Positions 6,564-14,877 of a stretch of 64,000 nucleotides of DNA are shown here, piece after piece. Source of the stretch: Actinomycetospora succinea (lineage in GTDB: Bacteria; Actinomycetota; Actinomycetes; Mycobacteriales; Pseudonocardiaceae). The stretch spans positions 537,638-601,637 of the forward strand of contig NZ_SNYO01000004.1 in the NCBI RefSeq assembly GCF_004363095.1, given 5' to 3'. The notes under the pieces are model-generated. The model saw nothing but the letters and a program-made list of their open reading frames with translations. It made no database searches and was not told where the DNA came from. The translations under genes were made by a program, and so were the position numbers. The stretch's first letter is position 1. The number at the start of each line of letters is the position of its first letter.

Positions 6564-7529
6564 TCAGCTCCCCGGCACGTACCCGGCCTGCTTGTCGACG
6601 ACGTTGTCCGGCGCCACGCCGGCCTCGTCCTGCGCGAGGAGCCGCAGGAACTGGCGGCACAGATCGTCCTCGAAGCCCTCGTAGTCGCCCGACATGTGCG
6701 GCGTGAGGATCACGCCGGGCAGCGTCCACAGCGGGCTGTCGGCCGGCAGCGGTTCCTCCGCGACCACGTCCAGTGCGGCGCCCGCGATCCGGCCGTCCCG
6801 CAGCGCCTCGACGAGGTCCCGCTCGACGACCGTGCTGCCGCGCCCGACGTTGACGAACCGCGCCGTGGGCTTCATGGCGCCGAACTCGTCGGCGCCGAAC
6901 CATCCCTCGGTGCCGGGGGTGTCGGGCATGACGGCGACGACCCAGTCGGCCCGCCCGAGAAGCGTGACGCGGTCGTCGCGGCCGTGCACGCGACCGAACA
7001 CGGTGTCGGTCTCGCGGGCGGTCCGGCCGATGCCGTGCACGGTGACGCCGGCGGCGGCGAGGAGCTCCCCGACGCGCCGGCCGATGGCGCCGACGCCGAC
7101 CACGACGGCGGTGGTGCCCTCGAGCCGCTCGGAGTGCCGGTAGGTCCACCGCCGGTGGCGCTGCTCCTCGAGCGCGGCGGGCAGGCGCAGGGCGAAGGCC
7201 AGGATCGTGCCCAGGACGTACTCGGCCATCGCCCGGTCGAAGACGCCCCGGGCGTTGGTGAGGACGACGTCGCTCGCGACGAGGTCGCCGAACAGGGCCG
7301 GCCGCACGCCCGCCCCGCACCAGTGCACCCAGCGCAGGCGGCGCGCGAGGGGCCAGTGCCGCTCGAGGCCCGAGCCGCGGAAGGTCCAGCTGACGAAGAC
7401 CTCCGCGGTCGGGAGGTGCTCGGCGAGCGCCGCGTCGTCCGGCGCGAACGCGACGTCGTGGCGGTCGGCGAGCTCCCGGAGCACGGGGACGTCGTCGAAC
7501 CCGGCGGCGCCCCCGATCACGATCCGCAC
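6564..7529 (-). CDS. D-isomer 2-hydroxyacid dehydrogenase family protein
   Basis: A 321-residue NAD(P)-dependent oxidoreductase of the D-2-hydroxyacid dehydrogenase family. The nucleotide-binding motif V-V-G-V-G-A-I-G-R-R-V appears near residue 145, followed by M-P-D-T-P-G-T, V-N-V-G-R-G-S-T-V, and A-G-A-A-L-D-V-V-A-E-E-P. The catalytic histidine is in L-T-P-H-M-S-G. The expected Arg and Glu lie in the G-R-G and A-E-E-P regions. Start is GTG with GGGAGGAC 6 nt upstream, 48 nt inside the longest frame. Physiological substrate cannot be read from the sequence; glyoxylate or hydroxypyruvate reduction is typical of this subfamily. It is divergent from the aldo/keto reductase gene. Confidence 0.88.
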   Translation of the reverse strand: MRIVIGGAAGFDDVPVLRELADRHDVAFAPDDAALAEHLPTAEVFVSWTFRGSGLERHWPLARRLRWVHWCGAGVRPALFGDLVASDVVLTNARGVFDRAMAEYVLGTILAFALRLPAALEEQRHRRWTYRHSERLEGTTAVVVGVGAIGRRVGELLAAAGVTVHGIGRTARETDTVFGRVHGRDDRVTLLGRADWVVAVMPDTPGTEGWFGADEFGAMKPTARFVNVGRGSTVVERDLVEALRDGRIAGAALDVVAEEPLPADSPLWTLPGVILTPHMSGDYEGFEDDLCRQFLRLLAQDEAGVAPDNVVDKQAGYVPGS

Positions 7530-7615
7530 GGCGTCCTCCCGGTCGGCGTCGGCGCGGCCGAGGCTAGCCGGGCCCACCGGGGGAATGCGGCGCGCCCGGG
7601 GCCGGTTGGCCCGGT

Positions 7616-8464
7616 GTGTCCCCGAGCATCGACGTCGGTCTCACGGTCACGCTCAACAACGGCGTGCGCATGCCCCAGCTCGGCTTCGGGGTGTCCGAGG
7701 CGCGCGACGCCGAGGCCTCGGTGACCGAGGCGCTCGCGCAGGGCTACCGCAGCATCGACACCGCCGCGGTGTACGGCAACGAGGACGGCGTCGGACGCGC
7801 GATCGCTGCCTCGGGCGTCCCCCGCGAGGACCTCTTCGTCACCACCAAGGTCTGGAACGGCCACCAGGGCTGCCAGCACGCGCTGGACTGCCAGGCGCGC
7901 AGCCTCGAGCGGCTCGGCCTCGACTTCGTGGACCTGTACCTCGTGCACTGGCCCACCGACGCGTTCGCCGAGTGCGTGCAGACGTGGTCGGCGATGGAGC
8001 AGCTCTCCGAGGAGGGCCGGGCGCGCGCGGTCGGGGTGTCGAACTTCCGCGCGGGTCACCTGCAGCGGATCCTGGTGCTCGGCGGTACGGTGCCGGCCGT
8101 CAACCAGATCGAGCTGCACCCGCACCTGCAGCAGCACGAGATGCGCGCGCTGCACGACGCGCACGGCATCCGCACCGAGGCGTGGAGCCCGCTGGGGCGC
8201 GGCTCGGTGCTCGCCGAGCCCGTGCTGGAGCGCATCGCCGAGCGCCTCGGCGCGACCCCGGCGCAGGTGGTGCTGCGCTGGCACCTGCAGCAGGGGCACA
8301 TCGTCATCCCGAAGTCCGACACCCCGCAGCGCATCGCGGAGAACCGCGCCGCCGCCGACCTCGAGCTCACCGACGACGACCTCGCGGCCATCGCCGGCCT
8401 CGACGTGGCCGACGGCGCGGGCCGCATCGGTCCGGTGCCGGACGACCCCGCCGTCACGCCCTGA
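7616..8464 (+). CDS. Aldo/keto reductase
   Basis: A 282-residue NADPH-dependent aldo/keto reductase (AKR5-like, 2,5-diketo-D-gluconate reductase type). The catalytic tetrad is visible: D48 and Y53 in S-I-D-T-A-A-V-Y, K78 in T-T-K-V-W-N, and H111 in L-V-H-W-P. Cofactor contacts include V-S-N-F, I-P-K-S-D-T-P-Q-R and N-Q-I-E-L-H-P. The GTG start has no clear ribosome site, but the N-terminus fits the family. A DNA glycosylase gene starts 2 bp after the stop, so the two are likely cotranscribed, with a sulfite oxidase-like gene next. Substrate unknown. Confidence 0.92.
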   Translation: MSPSIDVGLTVTLNNGVRMPQLGFGVSEARDAEASVTEALAQGYRSIDTAAVYGNEDGVGRAIAASGVPREDLFVTTKVWNGHQGCQHALDCQARSLERLGLDFVDLYLVHWPTDAFAECVQTWSAMEQLSEEGRARAVGVSNFRAGHLQRILVLGGTVPAVNQIELHPHLQQHEMRALHDAHGIRTEAWSPLGRGSVLAEPVLERIAERLGATPAQVVLRWHLQQGHIVIPKSDTPQRIAENRAAADLELTDDDLAAIAGLDVADGAGRIGPVPDDPAVTP

Positions 8465-8466
8465 CC

Positions 8467-9096
8467 GTGCCGCCGTTCTCGGAGCCCCACCGCGTCGCGG
8501 CGGCCGAGCTGGCGGCGCGGGACGAGACGATCGCGCGGCTGGCCGACCGGTTCGGGCTGCCGACGTTCCCGCCGCCGACCGAGTCCGCCTTCGCCGCCCT
8601 CGTCCGCGCGATCACCCACCAGCAGCTCTCGAACCGGTCCGCCGAGGCCATCCGGGGTCGGTTGCTGGTCGCGCTCGGCGGCGACATCACGGCCGCCGGG
8701 CTGCTCGCGCTGCCGGAGACCGGCCTGCGCGAGGTCGGGATGTCCCAGGCGAAGATCCTGTCGTTGCGCGACCTGGCCCGGCGGGTCGAGGAGGGCGCGC
8801 TGGTCCTCGACCGCGCGGCGCTGGTCGAGCAGGACGACGAGACGGTGACCGCGGCGCTGACCGCGGTCCGCGGCGTCGGCCGGTGGACCGCGGAGATGTT
8901 CCTGCTGTTCCAGCTCTCGCGGCTCGACGTCTGGCCGACCGGCGACCTCTCGATCCGGAAGGGCTACGCCGCCGGCTGGGACGTCGCGGTGCCGACCGCG
9001 ACGGAGCTGGACGTGCTGGGGGAGGCGTACCGGCCGTATCGTAGCGTCGCGGCCTGGTACTGCTGGGCCGTCCTCGGGCAGGCTCCGGGGGCGTGA
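8467..9096 (+). CDS. DNA-3-methyladenine glycosylase II-like HhH-GPD protein
   Basis: Base-excision repair glycosylase of the AlkA/HhH-GPD superfamily, 209 residues. The signature is A-I-T-H-Q-Q-L-S (about residues 48-55), a helix-hairpin-helix V-R-G-V-G-R-W-T-A-E-M (about 134-144) and the catalytic aspartate D160 in P-T-G-D-L-S. Such enzymes remove 3-methyladenine and other alkylated bases. It is short for E. coli AlkA and lacks its N-terminal domain, as many actinobacterial members do. It sits between the aldo/keto reductase (2 bp away) and the sulfite oxidase-like gene, whose GTG overlaps its stop (GTGA). With ogt, the window holds two alkylation-repair genes. Confidence 0.9.
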   Translation: MPPFSEPHRVAAAELAARDETIARLADRFGLPTFPPPTESAFAALVRAITHQQLSNRSAEAIRGRLLVALGGDITAAGLLALPETGLREVGMSQAKILSLRDLARRVEEGALVLDRAALVEQDDETVTAALTAVRGVGRWTAEMFLLFQLSRLDVWPTGDLSIRKGYAAGWDVAVPTATELDVLGEAYRPYRSVAAWYCWAVLGQAPGA

Positions 9097-10061
9097 CCGG
9101 CATGCTGATGGACCCCGCGACGACGACGAAGCGGATCCCCGGTCCCGAGCGCCTGCGCGAGCGCGTCACCGACGTCGACGACGTCTACCTGATCGGCCAC
9201 TTCGGCGTCGCCCACGTTCACCCCGGGAGCTGGCGGCTGCGGGTCGGCGGGGACGTCGCGACCCCGCTCGACCTGGACCTGCCCGCGCTGCGCGCCATGC
9301 CCTCGGTCGACGTGCCGGCCGTGCTGGAGTGCTTCGGGAATCCGCTCGTGCCGGGCGAGTTCGTGCGCCGGGCCGCGAACGTGGTGTGGCACGGCGTCCC
9401 GGTCGCGGCGCTGCTCGAGGCCGCGGGCGCCGCGCCGGCCTCGGCGCTGTGGGCGACCGGGTCCGACTCCGGGGTGTTCGACGACGTCGCGTGCACGGAG
9501 TACCGCAAGGACGTGCCGCTGGCGGTCGCCCGCGAGCGCGCGATCGTGGCGCTCGGCATGAACGGCGCGCCGCTGACCGACGAGCACGGGGCACCTGCCC
9601 GGTTCGTCGTGCCCGGGTACTTCGGCACCAACAACGTCAAGTGGCTCCGCGAGCTGACCATCGCCGAGGAGCGCCCCGAGCACCTGTTCACGACCCGCCT
9701 CTACCAGCGCCGCCTGCCCGGCGACCCCACGCTGCGGCCGGTGCGCGACCTCGACGTCACCAGCGTGGTCACGACCCCGCTCGACGGCGACCGGACCGGC
9801 GGCGACGTCGCGGTCTCGGGGTGGGCGTGGGGCGCGTTCCCGGTGGCGACGGTCGAGGTCGGGGTGGACGGGCACTGGCGACCGGCGGTCCTCGAGCCGC
9901 GCGGCGAGCACCGCACGTGGCAGCGCTTCGCCCTCGGCGTCGCGCTGCCGCCCGGCGACCACGTGCTCGCGGCGCGGGCCACCGACGCCGAGGGTCGCGT
10001 CCAGCCGGCCGCGGGAGCGCGCAACGCGGTGCACGAGGTGCGGGTCGTCGTCGGCACGTAG
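9093..10061 (+). CDS. Sulfite oxidase-like molybdopterin oxidoreductase
   Basis: A 322-residue molybdopterin oxidoreductase of the sulfite oxidase family. The N-terminal Mo-cofactor domain has H-F-G-V-A-H-V near residue 36 and the Mo-ligand cysteine C80 in V-L-E-C-F-G-N-P. It continues with V-W-H-G-V-P-V, G-S-D-S-G and F-V-V-P-G-Y-F-G-T-N-N-V-K-W-L. The last 100 residues form the immunoglobulin-like dimerisation domain (V-S-G-W-A-W-G). No Tat or Sec signal and no heme domain are seen, so it should be cytosolic, unlike most bacterial sulfite dehydrogenases and YedY-type enzymes. Start GTG overlaps the glycosylase stop. Substrate is uncertain; sulfite or a methionine/amine oxide are possibilities. 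Confidence 0.85.
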   Translation: MTGMLMDPATTTKRIPGPERLRERVTDVDDVYLIGHFGVAHVHPGSWRLRVGGDVATPLDLDLPALRAMPSVDVPAVLECFGNPLVPGEFVRRAANVVWHGVPVAALLEAAGAAPASALWATGSDSGVFDDVACTEYRKDVPLAVARERAIVALGMNGAPLTDEHGAPARFVVPGYFGTNNVKWLRELTIAEERPEHLFTTRLYQRRLPGDPTLRPVRDLDVTSVVTTPLDGDRTGGDVAVSGWAWGAFPVATVEVGVDGHWRPAVLEPRGEHRTWQRFALGVALPPGDHVLAARATDAEGRVQPAAGARNAVHEVRVVVGT

Positions 10062-10106
10062 TGGCCTGCTCGACTGGTCGGGAAGTGGCCCTCGCAGCAG
10101 GCCACT
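10060..10106. promoter_or_regulatory. 11-bp perfect inverted repeat upstream of the PaiB-like gene
   Basis: AGTGGCCTGCT at 10060-10070 is exactly complementary to AGCAGGCCACT at 10096-10106, with a 25-nt loop. The loop holds a third copy of AGTGGCC at 10083-10089. The dyad begins in the stop codon of the sulfite oxidase-like gene and ends 20 bp before the next ATG. No T-tract follows, so an operator is more likely than an intrinsic terminator. Confidence 0.55.
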
Positions 10107-10126
10107 CTGAGGGCGACAGTCGTGGC

Positions 10127-10744
10127 ATGTACGTACCGGCGCACTTCGAGCCCGACGACGAGGCGGTCCACCGGCTGCTCTCCGAGCACGGGGCCGTCGA
10201 GCTGATCACCGCCACCACCGACGGGCTCATGGCCACGACCCTGCCGATGAGCTACGACCGGGAGGCCGGTGTCCTGCGCGGGCACCTCGCGCGGCAGAAC
10301 GACCAGTGGCGTGCCGAGGTGCTCGGCGACGCCCTGGTCATCGCGCGCGGGCCGGACTCCTACATCTCGCCGTCCTGGTACGCGTCGAAGGCCGAGCACG
10401 GCAAGGTCGTCCCGACCTGGAACTACCTCACCGTGCACGTCCACGGCCCGCTGACCGTCCACGACGACTCGGGCTGGCTCGCCGCCCAGGTCGCGGCGCT
10501 GACCGACCACCACGAGGCCGGACGGGCGCACCCCTGGAGCGTCGCCGACGCGCCCGAGCGGTTCGTCGCCGGACAGCTGCGCGCGATCGTCGGCGTCGAG
10601 GTGCGCGTCGACCGCCTCGAGGCCAAGTTCAAGCTGAGCCAGAACCGGCCGAGCGCGGACATCGACGGCGTCGTCGCGGGCCTGACGTCCGTGGGCGATC
10701 ACGTCGGCGCGGCGCTCGTGAGCGCACACCGGGGAGTGAAGTAG
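10127..10744 (+). CDS. PaiB-like FMN-binding negative transcriptional regulator
   Basis: A 205-residue protein of the PaiB/FMN-binding split-barrel family. It begins with the family signature M-Y-V-P-A-H-F, then L-I-T-A-T, and has A-L-V-I-A-R-G-P-D-S-Y-I-S-P-S-W-Y and V-V-P-T-W-N-Y-L-T-V-H-V-H-G in the barrel. The C-terminus carries K-F-K-L-S-Q-N-R. In Bacillus, PaiB represses sporulation and protease genes, but most homologues are probably FMN-dependent enzymes. The ATG start has no strong ribosome site. A long inverted repeat lies just upstream, compatible with autoregulation. The downstream neighbour is the convergent HNH nuclease gene. Confidence 0.88.
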   Translation: MYVPAHFEPDDEAVHRLLSEHGAVELITATTDGLMATTLPMSYDREAGVLRGHLARQNDQWRAEVLGDALVIARGPDSYISPSWYASKAEHGKVVPTWNYLTVHVHGPLTVHDDSGWLAAQVAALTDHHEAGRAHPWSVADAPERFVAGQLRAIVGVEVRVDRLEAKFKLSQNRPSADIDGVVAGLTSVGDHVGAALVSAHRGVK

Positions 10745-10778
10745 CTCGAGGCTCGCTCTCGAGGTCTGTCCCGGCCGA

Positions 10779-13023
10779 TCAGAACGGCGGTGGGTCGTTC
10801 GGGTCGTGGACAGCGGGGACGGTGGCGGTCCTGCTGCTCGTGGTGGTCGTGCGCGCCTTGCTGGTGGTGGTGGCGCCGGTGGTGCGGCGCAGGAACTGGT
10901 GTCGCCACTGGGCGTCCGCGGCGGCGTCGGCGTCGGCGTCGGCCTCGTTGTAGGGGTGGGTGCGCCAGCCGTCGTCGGGCAGGGGTCGGGGCCGGTGCGC
11001 GGGGCGGGGTTCGGGGAGCTTGTCGAGGATCTTCTTCGGGGTGGTGTGGAGTCGTTGTCCGGCGCGGGTGCGGATGGCGAAGTGGCCGGGGGCGGGTTGC
11101 TGGATCTGCCAGTGGGCGTGGTGTTTGGCGCGGTGGTGGTGTGTGTCGAGCACGCCGAGGTTCCAGTGCGCCGAGGGGCCGTGGTGGGCCCAGTCGTGGG
11201 TGTGGTCGAGCTCGGCGCGGTGGGCGGGGCGGTGGCAGCAGGGGATGATGCAGCACCGGTCGGCGGACCCGGGTCCAGCGTTCGGTCTCGGCGCTGAGGC
11301 GGCGCCGCAGCTGGTCGGCGAGGCTCGCACGGGGCGGGCCCGGCGCGTCGAGCTCTGTGAGGTCGCTGAGTCGGGTTTGGAGTTCGCGCAGCAGGGCGGT
11401 CCAGGTGGGGTGGGCGTCGGGGTCGAGGGCGGCGAGCAGTGTCGTCGGAACCTGGAGTTCGACGATGGCTCGGTGTTGCCCTGGCCCCCGCGGCTGGTGG
11501 TCGCTGCGGGGGCGGGCTGGTCGTCGGCGGGCGAGCAGGACGTGCTGGAGGTGGCCGTCGGGGGTGGTGAGCACGATGCGCCATTCGCCGTGGTGGGCGG
11601 CGGTGAGCAGGGTGCGGGCGTGGTGGGCCAGCACGGTGCCGTAGCCGGGGACGGTGGCGGGGTACTGGTCGAGTCCGAGCGCGGTGGTCAGGCGTAGGCG
11701 CAGTTCGCTGGTGCCGGTGCGGACGCGTCCGGGTCCGGGGTCGGGCCCGTCGATCTCGGGCGGGAACTCCGGCACCGGCGGCTCAACGGGTTCGTCGGGC
11801 TCCTCCGGCTGGTCGGGGTCGGATAGCTCGGGGTCGGGTAGACCGGGTTCGGGTAGACCGGGCAGGTCGAGTACGCCCTGACCGGCTGACTCGCCCTCGG
11901 CGTGCTCACCAGCCTCGGCGTCGTCAACAGCGGCGGTGCCCTCACCAGCGGCGGGGCCCTCGTCGTGCGGATCTCCATCGCCGGGTTGTCCGGCGTCGTC
12001 GGGCGTCTCGCGCCGGTCGTCGGTCGGTGCCCCGCCAGCCGGCCCGTTGTCGGGTCCGCGGTCGTCGGGTCCGTCATCGCGCGGCCCGTCGGGGCCGTCG
12101 CCGTCCGGCTCGTCGCCGTCCGGCTCGTCGCCGTCCGGCTCGTCGCCGTCCGGCTCGTCACCGTCCGGCTCGTCACCGGGTTCGTCGTCGGGTTCGGGTG
12201 GTTGGCCGGCGGCGTGGTATTCGGCGGCGAGGATGCAGATGATCTGGTGGTCGGTGAGTCCGGCGCTGGAGCCGTCGAGCAGGCGGGCGGCGACCTCGCC
12301 GCGCAGGTCCCCGACCGGGAGCCGCACCCCGAGCGCGCGGACCGCGGCGGCGATCGCGTCGCAGCGGTCGCGCATGGCCAGCCCGCGCGGCGCGGTGGTG
12401 TCGCAGACCGCGAAGGTGGCGGTGCCCGAGGGGTTCGCGGTCAGCGTCACCCGCAGGTTCTTCGCCGCGCGGGCTTCGCGGCGCGCGGCCCAGTCGGGGT
12501 CAATCGCGGTGGCGATCTGCTCGATGCGCCGGATCAGCTCCCCGACCGGCAACGACGGCGCCTCGGGCAGCAGGACCTGGGTGACGTGGCGGGCGTGGTC
12601 GTCGCACAGGTCGCGGGTCCACTCGCACAGCCGGGTGGCCTTGGGTTCGTCGAGCCAGCCGTCCCAGAGCGCCTCACCGACCGCGGGCAGGCGGGCGGCG
12701 AGGTCGTCGGCGAGGTCGAGCTTGCGGCACGCCATCGACCGCGACCAGCCGAGGGCGACCGCGACCTCGTCACCGGAGTACTCGTCGAGTACCTGGCGGC
12801 GGTCGCGGCGCCCGTGCTGGGCGCGCCCGAGGTGGTGCATCGCGTCCAGCAACCGCGCGGTGCCGTGGTTGGTCAGCCGCGCGCACGCCCGCACGTAGGC
12901 GGCCAGCTCGTCTCCGGTCAACGTGTCCGGGGAGAGGTCGTCGAGGACCGCGAGCAGCTCCGGCCCCGCCGACAGGGCATCCAGGTCGGCCACCGGGCCG
13001 CCTCGCACACCCTGTTCGCTCAT
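10779..13023 (-). pseudogene. DUF222/HNH endonuclease gene with single-base frameshift
   Basis: Encodes an actinobacterial 13E12-repeat type protein: DUF222 domain (about residues 25-280), a long acidic Pro/Asp/Gly-rich linker with a pentapeptide repeat, a second conserved block, then an HNH nuclease domain. The frame holding DUF222 runs to E-R-W-T-R-V-R (about 11265). After that point the nuclease reads in the next frame: D-R-C-C-I-I-P-C-C-H-R-P, E-L-D-H-T-H-D-W, W-N-L-G. Deleting one base in the C-rich run near 11261-11266 restores a 747-residue protein. Without it, translation continues as Arg/Pro-rich sequence into the paiB region. The expected second zinc-ligand cysteine (L-C-x-x-H-H) is replaced by L-D-T-H-H-H. 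Start ATG is supported by TACATT 7 nt upstream. It could be a true pseudogene or a sequencing error. Confidence 0.85.
12098..12177. repeat. 15-bp coding tandem repeat (acidic linker)
   Basis: About five copies of a 15-bp unit (GTCCGGCTCGTCGCC on the plus strand) encode repeated D-G-D-E-P in the linker of the DUF222/HNH protein. It is a low-complexity coding repeat and not a CRISPR: units abut without spacers. Confidence 0.8.
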
Positions 13024-13031
13024 GTGTTCGA
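13016..13031. promoter_or_regulatory. Possible SOS (LexA)-like box over the DUF222 start codon
   Basis: On the minus strand TCGAAC-ACAT-GAGCGA matches the actinobacterial SOS pattern TCGAAC-N4-GTTCGA at 10 of 12 arm positions. It spans the start codon and predicted transcription start. The second DUF222 copy has no equivalent match, so the call is weak. Confidence 0.25.
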
Positions 13032-13101
13032 ATGTAGCCACGACCCCCGACAGCGACGGCCCCGAGAACACCCGCCGCTACATCACAGAACGGTCACGAA
13101 C
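13024..13101 (-). promoter_or_regulatory. Conserved 78-nt promoter module of the DUF222 gene (copy 1)
   Basis: This region aligns without gaps to the 78 nt before the second DUF222 gene. Conserved blocks are CGTGACCGTT-N2-GTGAT (13082-13098) and a TGTCGGGGGTCG block ending in GGCTA (from 13052 down to about 13035). The -10 TACATT ends 7 nt before the ATG, indicating a leaderless message. The module's far end touches the stop codon of the methionine synthase-like gene. Confidence 0.7.
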
Positions 13102-14247
13102 TCAGAGCCGCTTCTCGGCGAGCCGGGCCCCCTGCACCAGGGCCTCGAGCTTCGCCCACTGGACGCTCGGGTGGACGCGGCGCACCAGCGGGCCCTGCGC
13201 GAAGCCGCAGTCGCTGCTCGCCACCACCCGCTCCGGCCCGACGAGCTTCGCGAGGCGGACGATGCGCTCGGCGACCAGTTCGGGGTGCTCGACGACGTTG
13301 GTTGCGTGGCTGACCAGGCCCGGCATCAGCACCTTGTCGTCGGGCAGCGTGACGTCCTCCCAGACCCGCCACTCGTGCTCGTGGCGCGGGTTGGCCTGCT
13401 CGAGCGAGTAGGTGCGCACGGGCACCCGCAGGATCAGGTCGACGATGTCGCGCAGGGGCACGTCGCCGACGTGCGGCGCGTTCCAGCTGCCCCAGCAGAC
13501 GTGGTACCGCGCGCGCTCGGCCGGGATGCCGTCGAGGGCCCGGACCAGCGCCTCGGTGCGCAGTTCGGCCCACGGCCGGTAGGCGGCGAGGTCCCCGCGC
13601 ATCGTGTCGTAGGCGATCGCGAAGTGCGCGTCGTCGATCTGCACGACGAGACCCGCGTCCACCACGGCGCGGTACTCCTCGTTGAGCGCGTCGGCGACCG
13701 CGAACAGCAGCTCCTCGTCCGAGGCGTAGTGGTCGTGCGTGGGGCGGGGGACCGCGCTCGCCGGCGCGACGACGGGCAGGAAGCCCTCGACACCACCGTG
13801 CAGCGCCACCGTCAGGTTCGCGATGTCGCGCCCGACCGCCGCGGCACCCGTGTAGTGCACCGGGCCCGTCGCGCGCCACTCGCCGCCGCCCCCGACGAAC
13901 CCCTGCCCCGCCTCGTACTCGGCGTAGAACTCGCCGAAGAGGTGCTTGTCGGTCCCCGGCGGCACGTTCGAGCGGCCCGCCTCCGGTGCGGCCGCCGTCG
14001 CGGTGAACCCACCCAGGCGCTCGCGGATGTAGCGCGACCAGCTGTCGGACTTGCCGTACTCGCCGTCGCTGACCACGTCGAGACCGATCTCGACCTGGCG
14101 CCGCACGACGTCGGCGACCGCCGCGGTGAGCACCTCGGCGTGCCGGTCGGGGTCGACGGGCTCGCCGTACTCGCGCGCCCGCATGATCTCGACCAGCTCG
14201 GGCGTGCGGACGAGGCTGCCCACGTGGGTCGTCCGGATGCGCGTCAC
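13102..14247 (-). CDS. Cobalamin-independent methionine synthase II-like methyltransferase
   Basis: A 381-residue single-domain relative of the C-terminal, zinc-binding half of MetE. That family also includes epoxyalkane:coenzyme M transferase. The barrel start T-T-H-V-G-S-L-V-R-T is clear. Zinc-ligand candidates are H and C in Y-H-V-C-W-G, a Glu in S-L-E-Q-A-N, and C in S-S-D-C-G-F. It is half the length of MetE and lacks the N-terminal domain, so it may use a different methyl or thiol substrate. Start is GTG with AGGAG 8 nt upstream. It is followed by the DUF222/HNH element and divergent from a membrane protein gene. The exact reaction is unknown. Confidence 0.85.
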   Translation of the reverse strand: MTRIRTTHVGSLVRTPELVEIMRAREYGEPVDPDRHAEVLTAAVADVVRRQVEIGLDVVSDGEYGKSDSWSRYIRERLGGFTATAAAPEAGRSNVPPGTDKHLFGEFYAEYEAGQGFVGGGGEWRATGPVHYTGAAAVGRDIANLTVALHGGVEGFLPVVAPASAVPRPTHDHYASDEELLFAVADALNEEYRAVVDAGLVVQIDDAHFAIAYDTMRGDLAAYRPWAELRTEALVRALDGIPAERARYHVCWGSWNAPHVGDVPLRDIVDLILRVPVRTYSLEQANPRHEHEWRVWEDVTLPDDKVLMPGLVSHATNVVEHPELVAERIVRLAKLVGPERVVASSDCGFAQGPLVRRVHPSVQWAKLEALVQGARLAEKRL

Positions 14248-14340
14248 GGTCCACTCCTGTCCTCGGTGGGGTCCCAGGGTGGCGCGGTGATCGCGGCCGC
14301 GGGGGGTGCGTTTCCGTCTCGCGAACGCGATCTCGACCCC

Positions 14341-14346
14341 TACGGT
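14341..14346 (+). promoter_or_regulatory. Predicted -10 box for a leaderless transcript (membrane protein gene)
   Basis: TACGGT lies 6 nt before the GTG at 14353. This geometry favours that GTG over the in-frame GTG at 14347. Confidence 0.45.
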
Positions 14347-14352
14347 GTGCCC

Positions 14353-14868
14353 GTGACCTCCACCGGGGACGTGTCCGAGCACCCGCCGGTGGCGGTGCTC
14401 GCCGAGCGGCTCAAGGAGCGCATCTACGCCGAGCTGACCGTGGTCGCGGTCGTGCTCGGGCTCGCCGCGGGCGGGGCCGAGAGCGCGGGCGCGGCGGCGC
14501 TGTCGGTCGCGGGCACGGTGCTGGGCCTCTGGCTCGCGACCATCGCCGCCGACCACCAGGCCCACCTCGCCGCGTACGGGCACCGGCCCCGCGGCCACGA
14601 GCTGCGCCGGATGCTGTTCGTGTCGAGCGCGCTGCTGATCGCCGCGGTCGGGCCGCTGCTCCTCATCGCCCTGTCCGCCCTGGGCGCCCTCGAGCTGACC
14701 GCCGCGCTCTACGTGTCCGCGGGGATCTCCCTGGCGATCATGTTCGCGTGGGGGCTGGGGATCGGGCGCCGGATGGGCGCCGGGCTCGTCGCGGCGCTCG
14801 TGTCGGGCGCGGTCAACGTCGCCATCGGCGGGCTCGTCGTCGCGGTCAAGCTCCTGGCCGGGCACTAG
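14353..14868 (+). CDS. Conserved hypothetical multi-pass membrane protein
   Basis: A 171-residue protein with about five hydrophobic segments between residues 25 and 165, beginning V-V-A-V-V-L-G-L-A-A-G-G and ending G-L-V-V-A-V-K-L-L. A short charged segment with D-H-Q-A-H-L-A-A-Y-G-H-R-P-R-G-H-E lies in the middle and is probably cytoplasmic. The loose pattern recalls VIT/CCC1-like or small actinobacterial membrane proteins, but no family can be assigned. Start GTG is chosen from the -10-like box just upstream. It ends 9 bp from a convergent reductase-like gene. Confidence 0.65.
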   Translation: MTSTGDVSEHPPVAVLAERLKERIYAELTVVAVVLGLAAGGAESAGAAALSVAGTVLGLWLATIAADHQAHLAAYGHRPRGHELRRMLFVSSALLIAAVGPLLLIALSALGALELTAALYVSAGISLAIMFAWGLGIGRRMGAGLVAALVSGAVNVAIGGLVVAVKLLAGH

Positions 14869-14877
14869 GGCATCCGG

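Noticed and set aside
10745..10778. Intrinsic terminator between paiB-like and HNH genes
   Set aside because: Two CTCGAG sequences could pair as a 6-bp stem, but each is self-complementary and no T-run follows.
12098..12177. CRISPR-like array
   Set aside because: Units abut without spacers, are 15 bp long and keep an open frame encoding D-G-D-E-P. The other tandem repeats at 29616, 58482 and 60977 are coding in the same way.
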